Assembly (NCBI RefSeq): GCF_000346465.2
Contig: NC_034013.1
Coordinates: 8,830,447 to 8,894,446 of the forward strand
Length of the DNA: 64,000 nucleotides
From: Prunus persica
Lineage: Eukaryota; Streptophyta; Magnoliopsida; Rosales; Rosaceae
Reading direction: 5' to 3'
The number at the start of each line of letters is the position of its first letter. Within the stretch, counting starts at the first letter, position 1. Of the stretch, positions 36,921 through 47,619 are shown in pieces. The notes under the pieces are model-generated. The model saw only the letters and a program-made list of their open reading frames with translations, was not told the DNA's origin and ran no database searches. The position numbers and the translations under genes were made by a program.

Positions 36921-39900
36921 GGAGCTGAGCTCTATCTGGTCTAGTATACTTCCGGAAAAACATTTAAGGACCAACGGATAATCCTCATAAAAATGCTTCA
37001 ATACTTTCTTAGTATAAGCAAGAATCTCGTTGGCATAATGCTCGATCGAGACAAATATTTCATGAATTCTGCAGAAGCTTTAATGTGTTGCAAACACATT
37101 ATAATCAATGTACTCACTGAGGTAATTTATGCATATTAATATTGAGTACAAATTTCGTGCTTCAAGCACATGTCCTTTAGGGACTTGTTTTATGCAATGT
37201 CAATCCTCTCAACGGATTTTGTTTAAAAAGGGATTAAACTTTATGACACATTATATAACTTTAACCCAGCTATTTATACATCTTTAGGGAATCGCTTCTG
37301 GCGATATGCTCCGTGTATTTAATAACCCTTAAAGATAATATGTTGGTCTCCGTAATTGTGTAATAAGGGGGGCACAATTGAATCTGTAAATATGGAGAAA
37401 ACCCAACATTCCTTGTTTCTGCCAGAAACAGTGTGTCATACAAAGTAGGTATATTCCCTTTTATTCCGAACACCCAAGTATAAATTCAGTATTAACAAAT
37501 TTTGGGGTTCGTATTGTGGGTTTGTTCTTTCACGTTCATTCTCATTTATAATGGAATTACCTCGTTCCATTTTGGCCAGTGATATTGTCGACATTTAATA
37601 ATTGAACGTGGTTCCAATCAACACAGCCCATTGATGATTTGAGTAACTACTCCAAAACCAAAAATTGTCATTCATCAATTCATGATCCCACCATTCTCAT
37701 GTGCATGCGCATGCATCAATTATAAGCATTTCTTTGCTTTTGGGTACCCAAGCCACTGCAGGGGGCTTTTATTATGTGAGAATGTGGATTATAAACTCCA
37801 TCGGAGCGTTATTTAGTAGTAGGGCGTGAAAAATCTCCATTTAGGGAGTTGGAACATTTAGAACCCATATATCTGTCATGCTACAGGCATGCCACAGATT
37901 AATACATACATGTCAATTAATTTATGGGACTTTAACCCATATTATGGGACTTTAACCCATATAATTTGCTACGCATTAGGCGTGCATAATATCAATATTG
38001 ACATGTCAAAGGATTGTCCTTTCGGGACTTCAATCCACATCATTTGCTACGCAACAGGCGTGCATCATATTGATCACTGCTATACCCATATTCTGTTCTT
38101 ATGGGACTTTAATCTGTGCAGTGTATTATCAATGTATCCAACTTGCAATCTGTAAAATTTGCGTTAATAATTCATGGATACATACAAGCCATTCTTTTGG
38201 AACGGACTTATCTCCCCATTTGGTTACCTTTCAAGATAAAATATCAAATAGGTATATAAGCATAAAATAACACAAGTATTGCTTACATCCTTAGGTGGGA
38301 GAAACTTTTCTCAAGTATCATTCAAGCTCGTATCGGCCCAGTAAATATAAAGTATCGCTTGATGATCTTGTTATATCCTGCAAGAGCAAAAATCACAATT
38401 CTCTTCTCTGTCAAAAACAAATAACTCTCAGAGTTAGGATCACTGCATGGATTCATTCTTCAGATGTTCATTCTAAAGAAATAAAATCTCTTATGAACAG
38501 AGAGTTATAAAAAGAGAGAAAAGATACAAAGATTGTGATATTGATTGCAAGGTAAGGTAAGCAATCAAGGAAGGAAGCTGGTGGGAGCAGACAATAAGCT
38601 CTCATATCTCCTAGTCTAGAAGGACCTCAGGAGATTAGAGCATAAGGCCGCCTTTACAATTCCCTGATCTTGCAAAAACATGATCAGGGATAGTCTTGCT
38701 TCCTGAATGGATGATCAGAGATAGTCTTGCTTCTCAGGCATATTAAGTGCTTATTGATAAGAAAAACAAGTAGATATCGCATCACTAGGTATGGAGTAAA
38801 CTGGATGTCTTCTGCAAAGGAAATTTCGTTAGTAACACATTTATACACAAATACAATGAATAGGTAGAACCGGTGAATTTCAAATTAACCATAGGAAAAT
38901 TGCGAGATTCTCGGGATGCTTTTGAAAAAGTAGCTCCGTGAAATCCGTAAAGCAAGATCGGCTTTGAAAATAATGCTTGAAAACGCCGAAAGTGCCGACA
39001 GGCATTATTAGAGGCCACGTGAAGTTTTGGACTCTAGGAAAGAAAAAGAGAAATATGGGGATCCGAGAAGATATTGGGATCCTGAAAAACAGTAGCCATA
39101 TTTCCTCTTATAGATATTGCCTTTGCAAAACTTGATTGGAACAACTGCGTTTCAACTCAACTTCCTTCAGAGGCTTCTAGAACATAATGTATTTTTATAG
39201 ATTTTACAGGGCCTGCACCTTCATTGCAGGTGGAAAAATCTATCTGTTATATGTTCCTGTAATAATAATTGCGCACATTCTAAAACTGGCACCTGTGGTT
39301 TTTACGTCTTTTCAAAATGACGGTTTGGAACCTTGTGCCTTATAGGTTCAAATAACCACATTGTTTCTCCCAAATTTCATATTTTATCGCATGGTAGCCC
39401 GAAACTTTTGGCCTGGGCACAAACTCAGAATTTATTTGCTCTTTTCAAATGGACATGAAATATGAATTGAGTAAAAGCCACGATAATATCGCAATATAGT
39501 AGTGAAGAGCATTAACTACTATATACCCACAACTTCAAGTTCAGGATCTCTCATATATTTGGATCCATGGGCTTCCGGCCCAGATATAACAAAATATGTG
39601 GGGAGCCTCAATTCATTATTTGAGGTTTATATTGATATTATCCATTTCGCGGTGTATTCTTAACTACCGGAATTCACAAAATATATTTCTTCCTTGAGGT
39701 GTCGATTATAACAAAATTGAACTTTATTAAATTCATCATCTTCTTATACCAAAGAAATATGTGGCATACCACAATTTGCAATAATACCTCAAGGGTTGTC
39801 CATTTAATTGTTGGAACTTCAGGTTCTCAACACTGTTAAATTTGGAACTTCAGGCCAAAGTCACATATTCTCATGGTATGAACATTTTTACAATTTTCTG

Positions 39901-40389
39901 TACATATTTCTGGACTTCAAGCCCTTACATAATTGTCCATATTTTGAGGAACTTCAGGCATCTCATTTAATTGCTCATCCATGAGTTGAAGGAACTGCAG
40001 GTTCTCTTTTGTATATAGTGACAGTTTACCCAAAATGGTTCATATGCATACGTCACTATTCATGTGAATAGTACTATTCATCAAGTCATGAATACGTATC
40101 TATTCATCTGCCAGTACAGTTATCATCAATGTGTACGGCACTATGAACCAATACGGTATTGTTACATCATTATCCTTATTTACATGTCAGGAATCAAGGA
40201 CCCTTAAGTCCGATCACATGTTTACAAATACAGTACCGGAGAGACTGCCAGCTCTCATATTAATATCATCATCAAGGATCTTCAAGTCCTGATGTAATTG
40301 TATGATGAGGATCAAGGAACTTCTGGTCCTGATCTGCATACTGTAAAAAACTCATCATACAACACATTTAGTCCATAAAATAAATTGCT

Positions 40390-40880
40390 TGTAAATAAAT
40401 TACTGGTATGGACGATAAACCCGCACCACACTTTAAATAAATGTAAATGTGCGGTAAAATAAATTCATAAATTAAATTGCTTGCTGTATGGACGTTAATC
40501 CCGCACCATACCTTAAATAAAATTAAATGTGCGGTAAAGTAAACGTGCTTGTATGGGCACTAATCCTGCTCCATACATAAAAGCAAAGGCGTGGGCGATA
40601 AACCCGCACCACCCTTTTAAATAAATACTGTTGTATGGGTAATAAACCTACACCATACAGTAAATAAAATAAATGTGCGGTAAAGTAAATTTGCAGTAAA
40701 TTAAACGTGCTTGTATGGGCACTAATTCTGCTCCATACATTTAAATAAAATTAAAGGCGTGGGCGATAAACCCGCACCACCCTTTTAAATAAATACTGTT
40801 GTATGAGTAATAAACCTACACCATACAGTAAATAAAATAAATGTGCGGTAAAGTAAATTCATAAAGTAAATTTCATAAAG
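40390..40880. repeat. Tandem repeats with GTATGG-AATAAACC-GCACCA units
   Basis: Repeated phrases ATGTGCGGTAAAGTAAA, CTTGTATGGGCACTAAT, GGCGTGGGCGATAAACCCG and CTGTTGTATG-GTAATAAACC recur, with the block at about 40540-40670 duplicated at about 40710-40850. No protein is encoded. Confidence 0.8.
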
Positions 40881-41063
40881 TAAAGTGTTAGGATTAGTAA
40901 CGGTTTCCCACTGATAATATGTTTAGTATTACCGAGGGTCCATTTTTGTTAATGGTTAGTAAAAGAAAAGCAGATAAATATAATAGGAAATAATAGAGGA
41001 GATAAGGGAGCAGAAAACTTAACGCTTATGCTCTTGCTGAGTGATCCCTTTTTCTTTTTTTTC

Positions 41064-41068
<5 letters not shown>

Positions 41069-41094
<26 letters not shown>

Positions 41095-41116
41095 TTTATT
41101 TTTATTATTATTATTT
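41069..41116. repeat. (ATT)n microsatellite
   Basis: Consecutive TTA/TTATT units. On the element's sense strand it is AAT-rich and lies just past the captured SAM synthetase segment. Confidence 0.8.
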
Positions 41117-41329
41117 TTTCTTTCGGTGGGTTTTCACAAGCTTTCCACTAAGCTGATCACTTTTTAGGCATGCCTGCTAGAGCGGAAAGACATCAATTTC
41201 ATCATTGTCTTCCACTGAGGACAGACACCAAGTCAGCAAATTTGAGTGGAACAAGTGCTGTCAATATCTTTAAAGAAGATATGGGATACATCCGTTCGGC
41301 ACATTCGCACCAAACCAGAGCTCAGCCAT

Positions 41330-41695
41330 GGATGCCGAAAATGCCACTGGTCTCATCAGTGGCACCAAACCTGTGACCCTGGTCTCCAGCACCAATTTCC
41401 TCAGGCCTCTTGGTGAGGTGGCCATGGACACCCTGAGCGATATCAGGGCTCTGTTGCTCAATGTTAACCAAGACCTTGCAGTTGTCAGCATCAAGGCCAA
41501 CATGATCTGAAACAAATCCAATCGTACTCATAGTCCACTTTGGCTTTGGTTGTAATCTCTCCAAAGACCATGACCATGTTGGTCTTGGTGCAAGTCTCAC
41601 AGGCAACTTTGCTGTCGGGATCTTGCTCAAGGCAGGCATCAAGCACTGCATCAGAAATCTGATCACAGAGTTTATCAGGGTGCCCTCGACGAAGT
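41330..41695 (-). pseudogene. Captured S-adenosylmethionine synthetase fragment
   Basis: The minus-strand translation gives the N-terminal part of plant SAM synthetase, the enzyme making S-adenosylmethionine from methionine and ATP. Recognisable blocks, across frame changes: [40 protein letters not shown], then [50 protein letters not shown] and ATDETSG. One base is missing in the EGHPDK codons. A short deletion removes the residues between VDYE and TIGF, and the similarity stops soon after ATDET. It lacks the rest of the enzyme, so it is not functional. It lies in the sense orientation of the LTR element. Confidence 0.92.
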
Positions 41696-41824
41696 CAGCC
41701 ACCGCCGTCTTCTGCCTCTCCCTCTCGTCCTCGGCTGGATGCTTTTGTGCATGGTCTACAAGGCCTAGATGGCTTGGTGGATGAGCTCCCGGTTGGGGGA
41801 TGAAGATGGAGGTCTGAGCGATGG

Positions 41825-41992
41825 TCTTGTTGTTCTGGCGCTCATGTTGTCGTACATGACGACTCCGTAGTCGTCGACGAGGTGGGGACGAGGTGCTTCC
41901 AGACCGACTGGTCGGTGTCGAAGCCGTGGGCTAGGACTGTGACCTGCTGGCCTGAGCCCAGGACCCGCAAGTTGTGAGCTTCTTCGGGATAG
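41825..41992 (-). pseudogene. Captured KAI2-like (karrikin receptor) N-terminal fragment
   Basis: The minus strand reads [34 protein letters not shown] and, after a one-base deletion, [16 protein letters not shown]. This matches the start of the alpha/beta hydrolase KAI2, which usually opens with VEEAHN and carries [15 protein letters not shown] and YDNMGAG. The catalytic Ser of the family is beyond the captured part. The fragment shares the element's sense orientation and lies just 5' of the SAM synthetase segment. The intervening 130 bp (41700-41824) is coding-like but unrecognised. Confidence 0.85.
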
Positions 41993-41993
41993 A

Positions 41994-42235
41994 TTGATTC
42001 AGAGCTGCAAGCCTGTGTTGGGTCCTTCTCCTGCAGGCATTTCAGCTAAAGAGTCTCTGCTTCTTGCCTTTAAGGATGCTGGGGGTTTTGAGGCTTTGGT
42101 CACTGGAAAGACAACAGACATGGTGAGTAGCTATGTGGATTGGAATAACATGTTGAGTGGAGTTTTCCATGCCTGGCCCCATGCAGTTATAAAGTCGAAT
42201 TGTTCTCAAGCAATTAATAGGGGAACATGGGAACT
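41994..42235 (+). other. Coding-like segment of unknown origin inside the LTR element
   Basis: An open plus-strand frame reads [33 protein letters not shown], then VDWNNMLSGVFHAWPHAV. Residue composition and length suggest a captured exon, but I do not recognise the protein. A GTGAGT follows GKTTDM, so an unspliced donor could be present. Its orientation is opposite to the KAI2 and SAM synthetase pieces. Confidence 0.45.
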
Positions 42236-42350
42236 CACTGGCTTCGGAGTCATGGGAACTCCGAAGTTAAGCGAGTTGAGGGCTAGAGCAATCCCAGGAT
42301 GGGTGACCCACTGGGAAGTTGCTCGTGAGTTCCCAGAAACAAAACCGTGA
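42236..42350 (+). pseudogene. 5S rRNA-derived sequence inside the LTR element
   Basis: AACTCCGAAGTTAAGCG (42257-42273), AGGATGGGTGACC (42296-42308) and CTGGGAAGT (42311-42319) occur in the order and spacing of plant 5S rRNA. They cover the internal pol III control region (A box, intermediate element, C box). The 5' third of 5S is replaced by unrelated sequence and the rest has many changes. The tail continues AAACCGTGAGGGCC and GGGCCCAAAGCGGACAATAT, a flank also familiar from 5S-bearing plant retroelements. It reads antisense to the element. Confidence 0.8.
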
Positions 42351-42396
42351 GGGCCAGAGGGGGGGGCCCAAAGCGGACAATATCGTGCTAATAACG

Positions 42397-42655
42397 TGTT
42401 ATAAAACTGGAGAATTTAGAGAGGAAAATTGAGAGAAAGAATTGAGAGACAGAGAGAGAAGAATGTAGGAACTGAACTTCCCTTCAGAGTTTTTTCTTCT
42501 CATTTAGGTGTTGAATGTGTATATTACAAACAAAGGGGTGAACCCGTATATAGGCAAAGCTTTCCAACATGTGGGCTCCACCTTACCAATACAATACAAA
42601 TGGGAGGAAGCTTCATAGGGAGGAAGCTTCACAGGTTTCCATCTTGTTTACAACA
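42397..42655 (-). repeat. 5' LTR (right) of the young LTR element
   Basis: 259 bp, apparently identical to 35784-36042, followed by the GCTCT target duplication. Confidence 0.92.
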
Positions 42656-42934
42656 GCTCTCTATTACTTGCTCCAGCCAAGTGGGGGCAATATCTTCCCA
42701 AAAAAACTGCAAACCTTTCTTCAATCCAAACTGGGCCAGTGCATGTGCAGCCCCATTGCCAGCGCGAGGTTGAATTGAAACACCACATCAACCACCCCAT
42801 GATCCGCTATTAATCTTCTAATATCCTCCACCACATATATAAATCTCACATGTATCCAAGAACCAGTACAGATAATCAGTACTAACAGTTGCATCTTATG
42901 CTGAACATTGGCTGCTGTTCTTGTCTTTTTCAAA

Positions 42935-45900
42935 TTAGATAGGATTATTATTCTTATCAATAATCTCCTCAATTGTGACGCCCAAGTTCTCAACATCATC
43001 ACCATGGCCGAGGTATACTAGTTGGACACCACATGCTTTCAATGATATTGGTTCGGAGGGAAGAAATCTAACTTCACACTTGTACATGATATCCTCTTCA
43101 TTCCAGTAACGCTTCCAGTGCCTCATATTAGATAATGAAATATATTGCAGCCACACATGATCTGACCCTGGCGATATAATGTGTTCATGAAATGAAAATA
43201 TTTCATCACCATTGATGAAGACTCTGACATGAAATCCGTATCTCTCATAATCGTCATAATCGTAAGGGAGTGTGTAATCTATGGTTCTGAATGCAGCGGA
43301 AAAAGCCAATCTTGTGTTCTTCCCGGTGAAATTTGGGGGAAATTTAATGTTGAAGTCACAGTAATTAGGATCAGCTGGCTGTTTCCGGTGACCGAACCAC
43401 TTTGGAATGTCGTTTCCAGGAAGTATAATGCTAAACTCATAGCGCTCGCCGTCCGAAGGTACGTGCTGCTGTAAGGTGCATGACAATATTTAATTAGTCA
43501 TCATGATGTATTCTATTAAGAGTAATGTTACTTGTTGTATAATCTTAACTGATAATTTACTTATGAATGTGAATCTTCCCTCAGATATAGATGATACACA
43601 ATACACTAAATAAATAGGTGAGACTTTATATATATACATTCTAAACATGAGCTCAAATCTAGATACAAATGCACCATATGTCACATGCATCTCTTCGATA
43701 TATCTTGGACATGTAGTGAATTGTATCTATAATTAAATCAGGTTGACTTCTAACAATACAATTAATGGTAGATGTATATGAGACAGCTCAGAGAGAGAAA
43801 GACAAAAACCTGGGGAGTTTGAGAATGGCTAAGTAACATGGATGCTATCTTTTCCACATCAAAGTCAAGACTCTTGAGTAGTTTGTGGCAGTTAGACAAG
43901 TCGCTATATTGAAGAGAACCCTGTGAGTTGTGTTCCAAAATGCTTGAAAGTTTTGAAAATCTTTCCAAAGATTTGCAGCCACCTGTGTTTATTCCTTTTA
44001 TGCATGGAGAAAGCTGAGGAATTTCTTGAAGCTTCTTGCAATCACGCAATATAAGCCACTCCAAGCTAACAAACATGTTGATCCCTTTAGGAAGGCAAAC
44101 AAAACTGCTTCCAGATAAATCTAGAAAAGTCAATGTGGACACACAATTGAATGGCATAAGGAAATCACACTCTGATAAGTTGCAGTCTCCAATTCGAAGA
44201 AACCTTAGCTTTGGAAACACCAATGAGCTATGACTATCATGAGAAACTCTTGATGGGTTTTCAGAGTTCTCCTTCATGGGAAAGGATATAAGTTTGGGGC
44301 AGCCTCTAACCTCAAGTTCCTGAAGATGTTTCAACTGATAAATGCTTCTTGGAAGATTTCTGAGGTTTTCACAACACTCTAAATTAATGTTCTCTAAGAC
44401 CATTGTCCCGGCTTCAATTTCTGGGAAACTCTCCAGCATTCTGCAACCTTTCATGTTAAGCAGTTTGAGTGATTTCAAGCGAAGTTTTGTTGGAAACCTT
44501 GTAAGGTTTGAGCAGTTTTGCAGAGTCAGAGTCACAAGCTTTTCAAGATATCCAACAGACTCATGAATCCCAACTAAACCGCTACATTCTCTAAGAAACA
44601 ATTTCTCCAAGTTTGGGAATCCTGTGAAGTCGGGTATTTCTTCTAGCATTTCACACCCAGAGAAGTCCATAGATTTCAATGTTCCCAGTTTCTATAAGAA
44701 AAGAAAAAGATTGAACGGCTATAGTTAACAACAACAATATGAGAAATGCAACACAAGATGTGAGACTATGAATCTGGACACAACCCATCTTGCTATTCCG
44801 ATTCACAATCTAGCAACACAAGTCTGATAAGAGAAAATTAGCATATTAATCATTTAGAGCAATTAGAAACTCTTCAAAGGCAATTGTGTACTTACCGTGG
44901 AGCCCTTCCCGAACCGCGATATGTTGCTTGAAGGCATCTTTAAGGCAACGAGTTTCTCTGGTTGAAAATTGGACGGTAGGGATTGTAAAGGATATTTGTA
45001 CCAATTTAGCAATCTTAACTCGTTTGGCAGATCAATGTTTCCAATAAGTCTTGCATTCAGATTTATTAAATATCTGAGATTTTTCATCCTTGAAAAGGCT
45101 TCAGCACTTAAGCATATCTCATTCTTCTCAGGCATGTTTATCATTATGCCTCGAACTCTACTCGTTCCCTACACCAGAAATTCCAAAAAAGTAGTCAGCT
45201 ACAAACCAACATATTGTTGTAATTGATATGGGAAAAAGATGTCAAGATTTGTAACAAATAAAGAGACACGCATGTTTGTCAATATGAAATTAATAAAGAT
45301 ATTTTTCTTACTGTTTGTTTTGTTAAAACTTCACAAACGTCCTTGTGAAACCACAACCGACTGCGTTCACCTGGTTCGTTAGGCGATTCTTCACGCACAA
45401 TTTCCTTGCCCATATCTTCAAGTAAGTCATGCATGGTTAACATATTGTGCTCATTAATAGCTAAGAGAGACTTATCTATGAGTACTCGAATGCTAATTAC
45501 TGGGAACAAGTCACAACTTCTCAGTATATCCACGATATCATCTTTATTTTCTCCTTTGAAAAAACATGCAATGTCAAGGAAAACCTCCTTCTGAAAATGC
45601 TCTAATCCATTAAAACTAATCTTGAGTATTTCTTGGATTTCTTTGTTAGGAATTATTTCGTAACTGTCTAATGCATCTTTCCACTCTTCTATGCTTCTGC
45701 CACAAAGATGAGAACCTAACACCGTCAAAGCTAACGGAAGGCCTTTTGTGTAGCATACAGCACGCCCAACAAGATTCACGTAATCATTTGGAGGCTTGTC
45801 TCTCTTAAAGGAATTCCAACTGAAAAGCTCAGAAGACTCATGAAAATCTAGTTCCTTGGCCTTGTATGTTGAAGCAACTCCATGAGCAGTTAACAAGTGT

Positions 45901-47600
45901 TTGTCTCTAGTTGTTACGATAATTCTGCTACCTGGACCAAACCAATCAGGTCCTCCTGCTAAGTTATCCAATTGGTCTCGATGATCCACGTCATCAAGAA
46001 CCAAAAGAACCCTCTTGTTGTGAAGTCTCTTCTCTATCACATTAGCTCCTTGATGACAACTAGTCACCATGAATTTTGTACTACCCCCCAAAATCTCAGA
46101 AAGAAGATTGTTTTGCAATTGGACCAAGCCATTTGGCATCGATGACATTTCTCTCACATTTGCCAAAAAACATTGGCCTTCGAATTTATGGGCAATAGAT
46201 CCATAAACGGCTTTTGCGATCGTTGTCTTGCCTATTCCACCAATTCCCCATATCCCAACCATTCGAACATCAGTTTTCCCAACGCACAGAAGCTCATCCA
46301 TGTCCCGTATGCGAGATTCTAAACCTACTGGATACTTTGCAACTTTCAAGTATGTACGGTTTGATGTTCGAAGTGAGATCTCTTCAACGATGTTGTGGAT
46401 AAAATTAGATTCATGCCTGTCAAATCAAGAATTAGGGAAGAAAAACACTTAAAAGCATCTCCAAGAGAGATGTCAAATACAAAATGTTAAATTTGAATTT
46501 GATAACTTATGTGGCAATTTGACATTTACGAAAATATAGCAGCACTCTACAAGTTGTGATACAAAAAGTACAATATGTCTTCTATTAAAGTCATCTTCGA
46601 ACATGGAGATTAACTATTAAAGTCAAACCCAATTTATAAATTTATGTCATAAACAAACTTTGGAGAATATTGTAACAACATTTAATTAAAACAAGTAGTG
46701 GGCAAATTGGGTTAATTTATTCGAATAGCCATTAAGAAAAAATCCTTTTTATTATTACATTTAGTGCCCATTGACTTTTATTTCTGCCTCCTAAAGATGT
46801 CTATGTCATTGCGCCTGCTCTAAATTTCGAATTGTTTTCTTATAAAATTGTACAAATATTTTAAAAACAAAACAAACAAACAAAGAACGTGCGGACTTTG
46901 AGAGATCATTACCTGTGGGTTTGAATCCTTTTCTCTATACTTGAGTGTTTTTGTTAATAAATTAAGAACAAATTAAAGGCAAAACTTATGTTCAAGATCA
47001 TGATCAGTTTTAGAAGAAACATATATATGTATATATATACACATCTAATAGAAATGAAAAGAATTAATACCCTTCCGTGAAATGCCATCCAGAGAGATTT
47101 GCTGCTTGAGTAAGAGCTGCCTTCCACCTTTCGACACGATCCATTCTGAAGTTTGCTTCATGTCCTCTCAACGCCTCACCAAAGCTGCCTCTCTGATTTC
47201 GTACGTCCGAAGGAGCCACTTTGTGAAAAATAGGCCAAACAATTTGGTTTTTAGATTCTTTACAATCAAGGATGCACACCAGCTCGTCCAAGCACCACTT
47301 GGACGATGCATAGTTTTCAGAGAACACAACGATGGAAGTCATCGACTCTTGGATTGTTTTGAAAAGTGTTGGTGCAACTTCTTCTCCTCTTCTAAGCTCA
47401 TCATCTATGAAGGTGTTAAGACCCCTTCGGCACAAAGCAGTGTACAAATGGCCGGTGAAGTTGTTACGTGTATCTTCGCCTCTAAAACTCAAGAACACAT
47501 CGTAACTCCACCGGTTCGGGGTAAAAGAAGAGGACAAGGAAGAGGAAGAGGAAGAGGAAGAGGAAGAGGAAGAGTCTCTTTGGTTGCTCAGCCAAGCCAT
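42935..47600 (-). CDS. TIR-NB-LRR disease resistance protein, TNL copy 1
   Basis: Intracellular immune receptor of 1107 aa in five exons: 47600-47071, 46416-45312, 45168-44896, 44691-43810 and 43468-42935. All are GT-AG with matching phases. Exon 1 is the TIR domain after a poly-Ser leader, with YDVFLSFRGEDTR, FIDDELRRGEE and WCLDEL, whose Glu is the NADase catalytic position. Exon 2 is NB-ARC: GIGGIGKTT P-loop, FLANVRE, LLVLDDVDH kinase-2, SRIIVTTRD, GLPLAL and the MHD motif in TMHDLLEDMGKEIV. Exons 3-4 are leucine-rich repeats (NLRYLINLNA, GCRMLESFPEIE and others). Exon 5 is the post-LRR jelly-roll C-JID domain (YEFSIILPGNDIPKWF). One oddity is that the usual VDPSDVRNQ is VAPSDVRNQ. The gene seems intact, and its paralogue is about 5 kb upstream. 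Confidence 0.93.
47520..47576. repeat. (GAGGAA)n coding microsatellite in TNL copy 1
   Basis: A run of GAAGAG/GAGGAA units on the plus strand encodes a serine tract of about a dozen residues near the N-terminus of TNL copy 1. TNL copy 2 has only about seven serines there. Confidence 0.85.
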
Positions 47601-47619
47601 ATCTAATTACACCTCAAGG

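Larger units (their letters stand above)
35784..42655 (-). mobile_element. Young non-autonomous LTR retrotransposon carrying host gene fragments
   Basis: Two 259-bp direct repeats, 35784-36042 and 42397-42655, appear identical throughout, begin TGTTATAAAAC and end TTACAACA. The element is flanked by the 5-bp duplication GCTCT (35779-35783 and 42656-42660). A polypurine tract, seen as CTCCCCCTTGG just inside the left LTR, sets the sense strand as minus. Just inside the right LTR is CGTTATTAGCACGATA, close to the CGTTATCAGCACGA junction common in plant Copia elements. No gag, protease, integrase or RT frame is present. From the 5' (right) end it holds 5S-rRNA-like sequence, an unrecognised coding-like segment, a KAI2 fragment, a SAM synthetase fragment, long noncoding DNA with 40390-40880 tandem repeats, and 3' tandem repeats at 36060-36920. 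It must depend on another element's proteins. Confidence 0.9.
35528..42829 (-). mobile_element. 5'-truncated LINE, split by an LTR element
   Basis: On the minus strand the LINE runs 42829-42656 and resumes at 35783-35528, about 430 bp once the inserted LTR element is removed. The upstream piece encodes the end of a LINE RNase H domain: VEDIRRLIADHGVVDVVFQ, then after a frame slip RAGNGAAHALAQFGLKKGL and FFWEDIAPTWLEQVIES. It ends in a short A-tract. Flanking near-identical direct repeats ACCACTTATA (35518-35527) and ACCACATATA (42830-42839) look like its target duplication. The homologous flank of the second TNL gene (near 52400) lacks this insertion. Confidence 0.7.

Noticed and set aside
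38785..39018. Possible gag start in the LTR element (MASNNACRHF...)
   Set aside because: 77 codons without gag motifs, CCHC knuckle or continuation.
42236..42350. Functional 5S rRNA gene
   Set aside because: The 5' third does not match 5S and many positions are changed; it lies inside a retroelement.
47082..47606. 174-codon plus-strand frame opposite the TIR exon
   Set aside because: It is the shadow of the TIR exon and has no recognisable motif.
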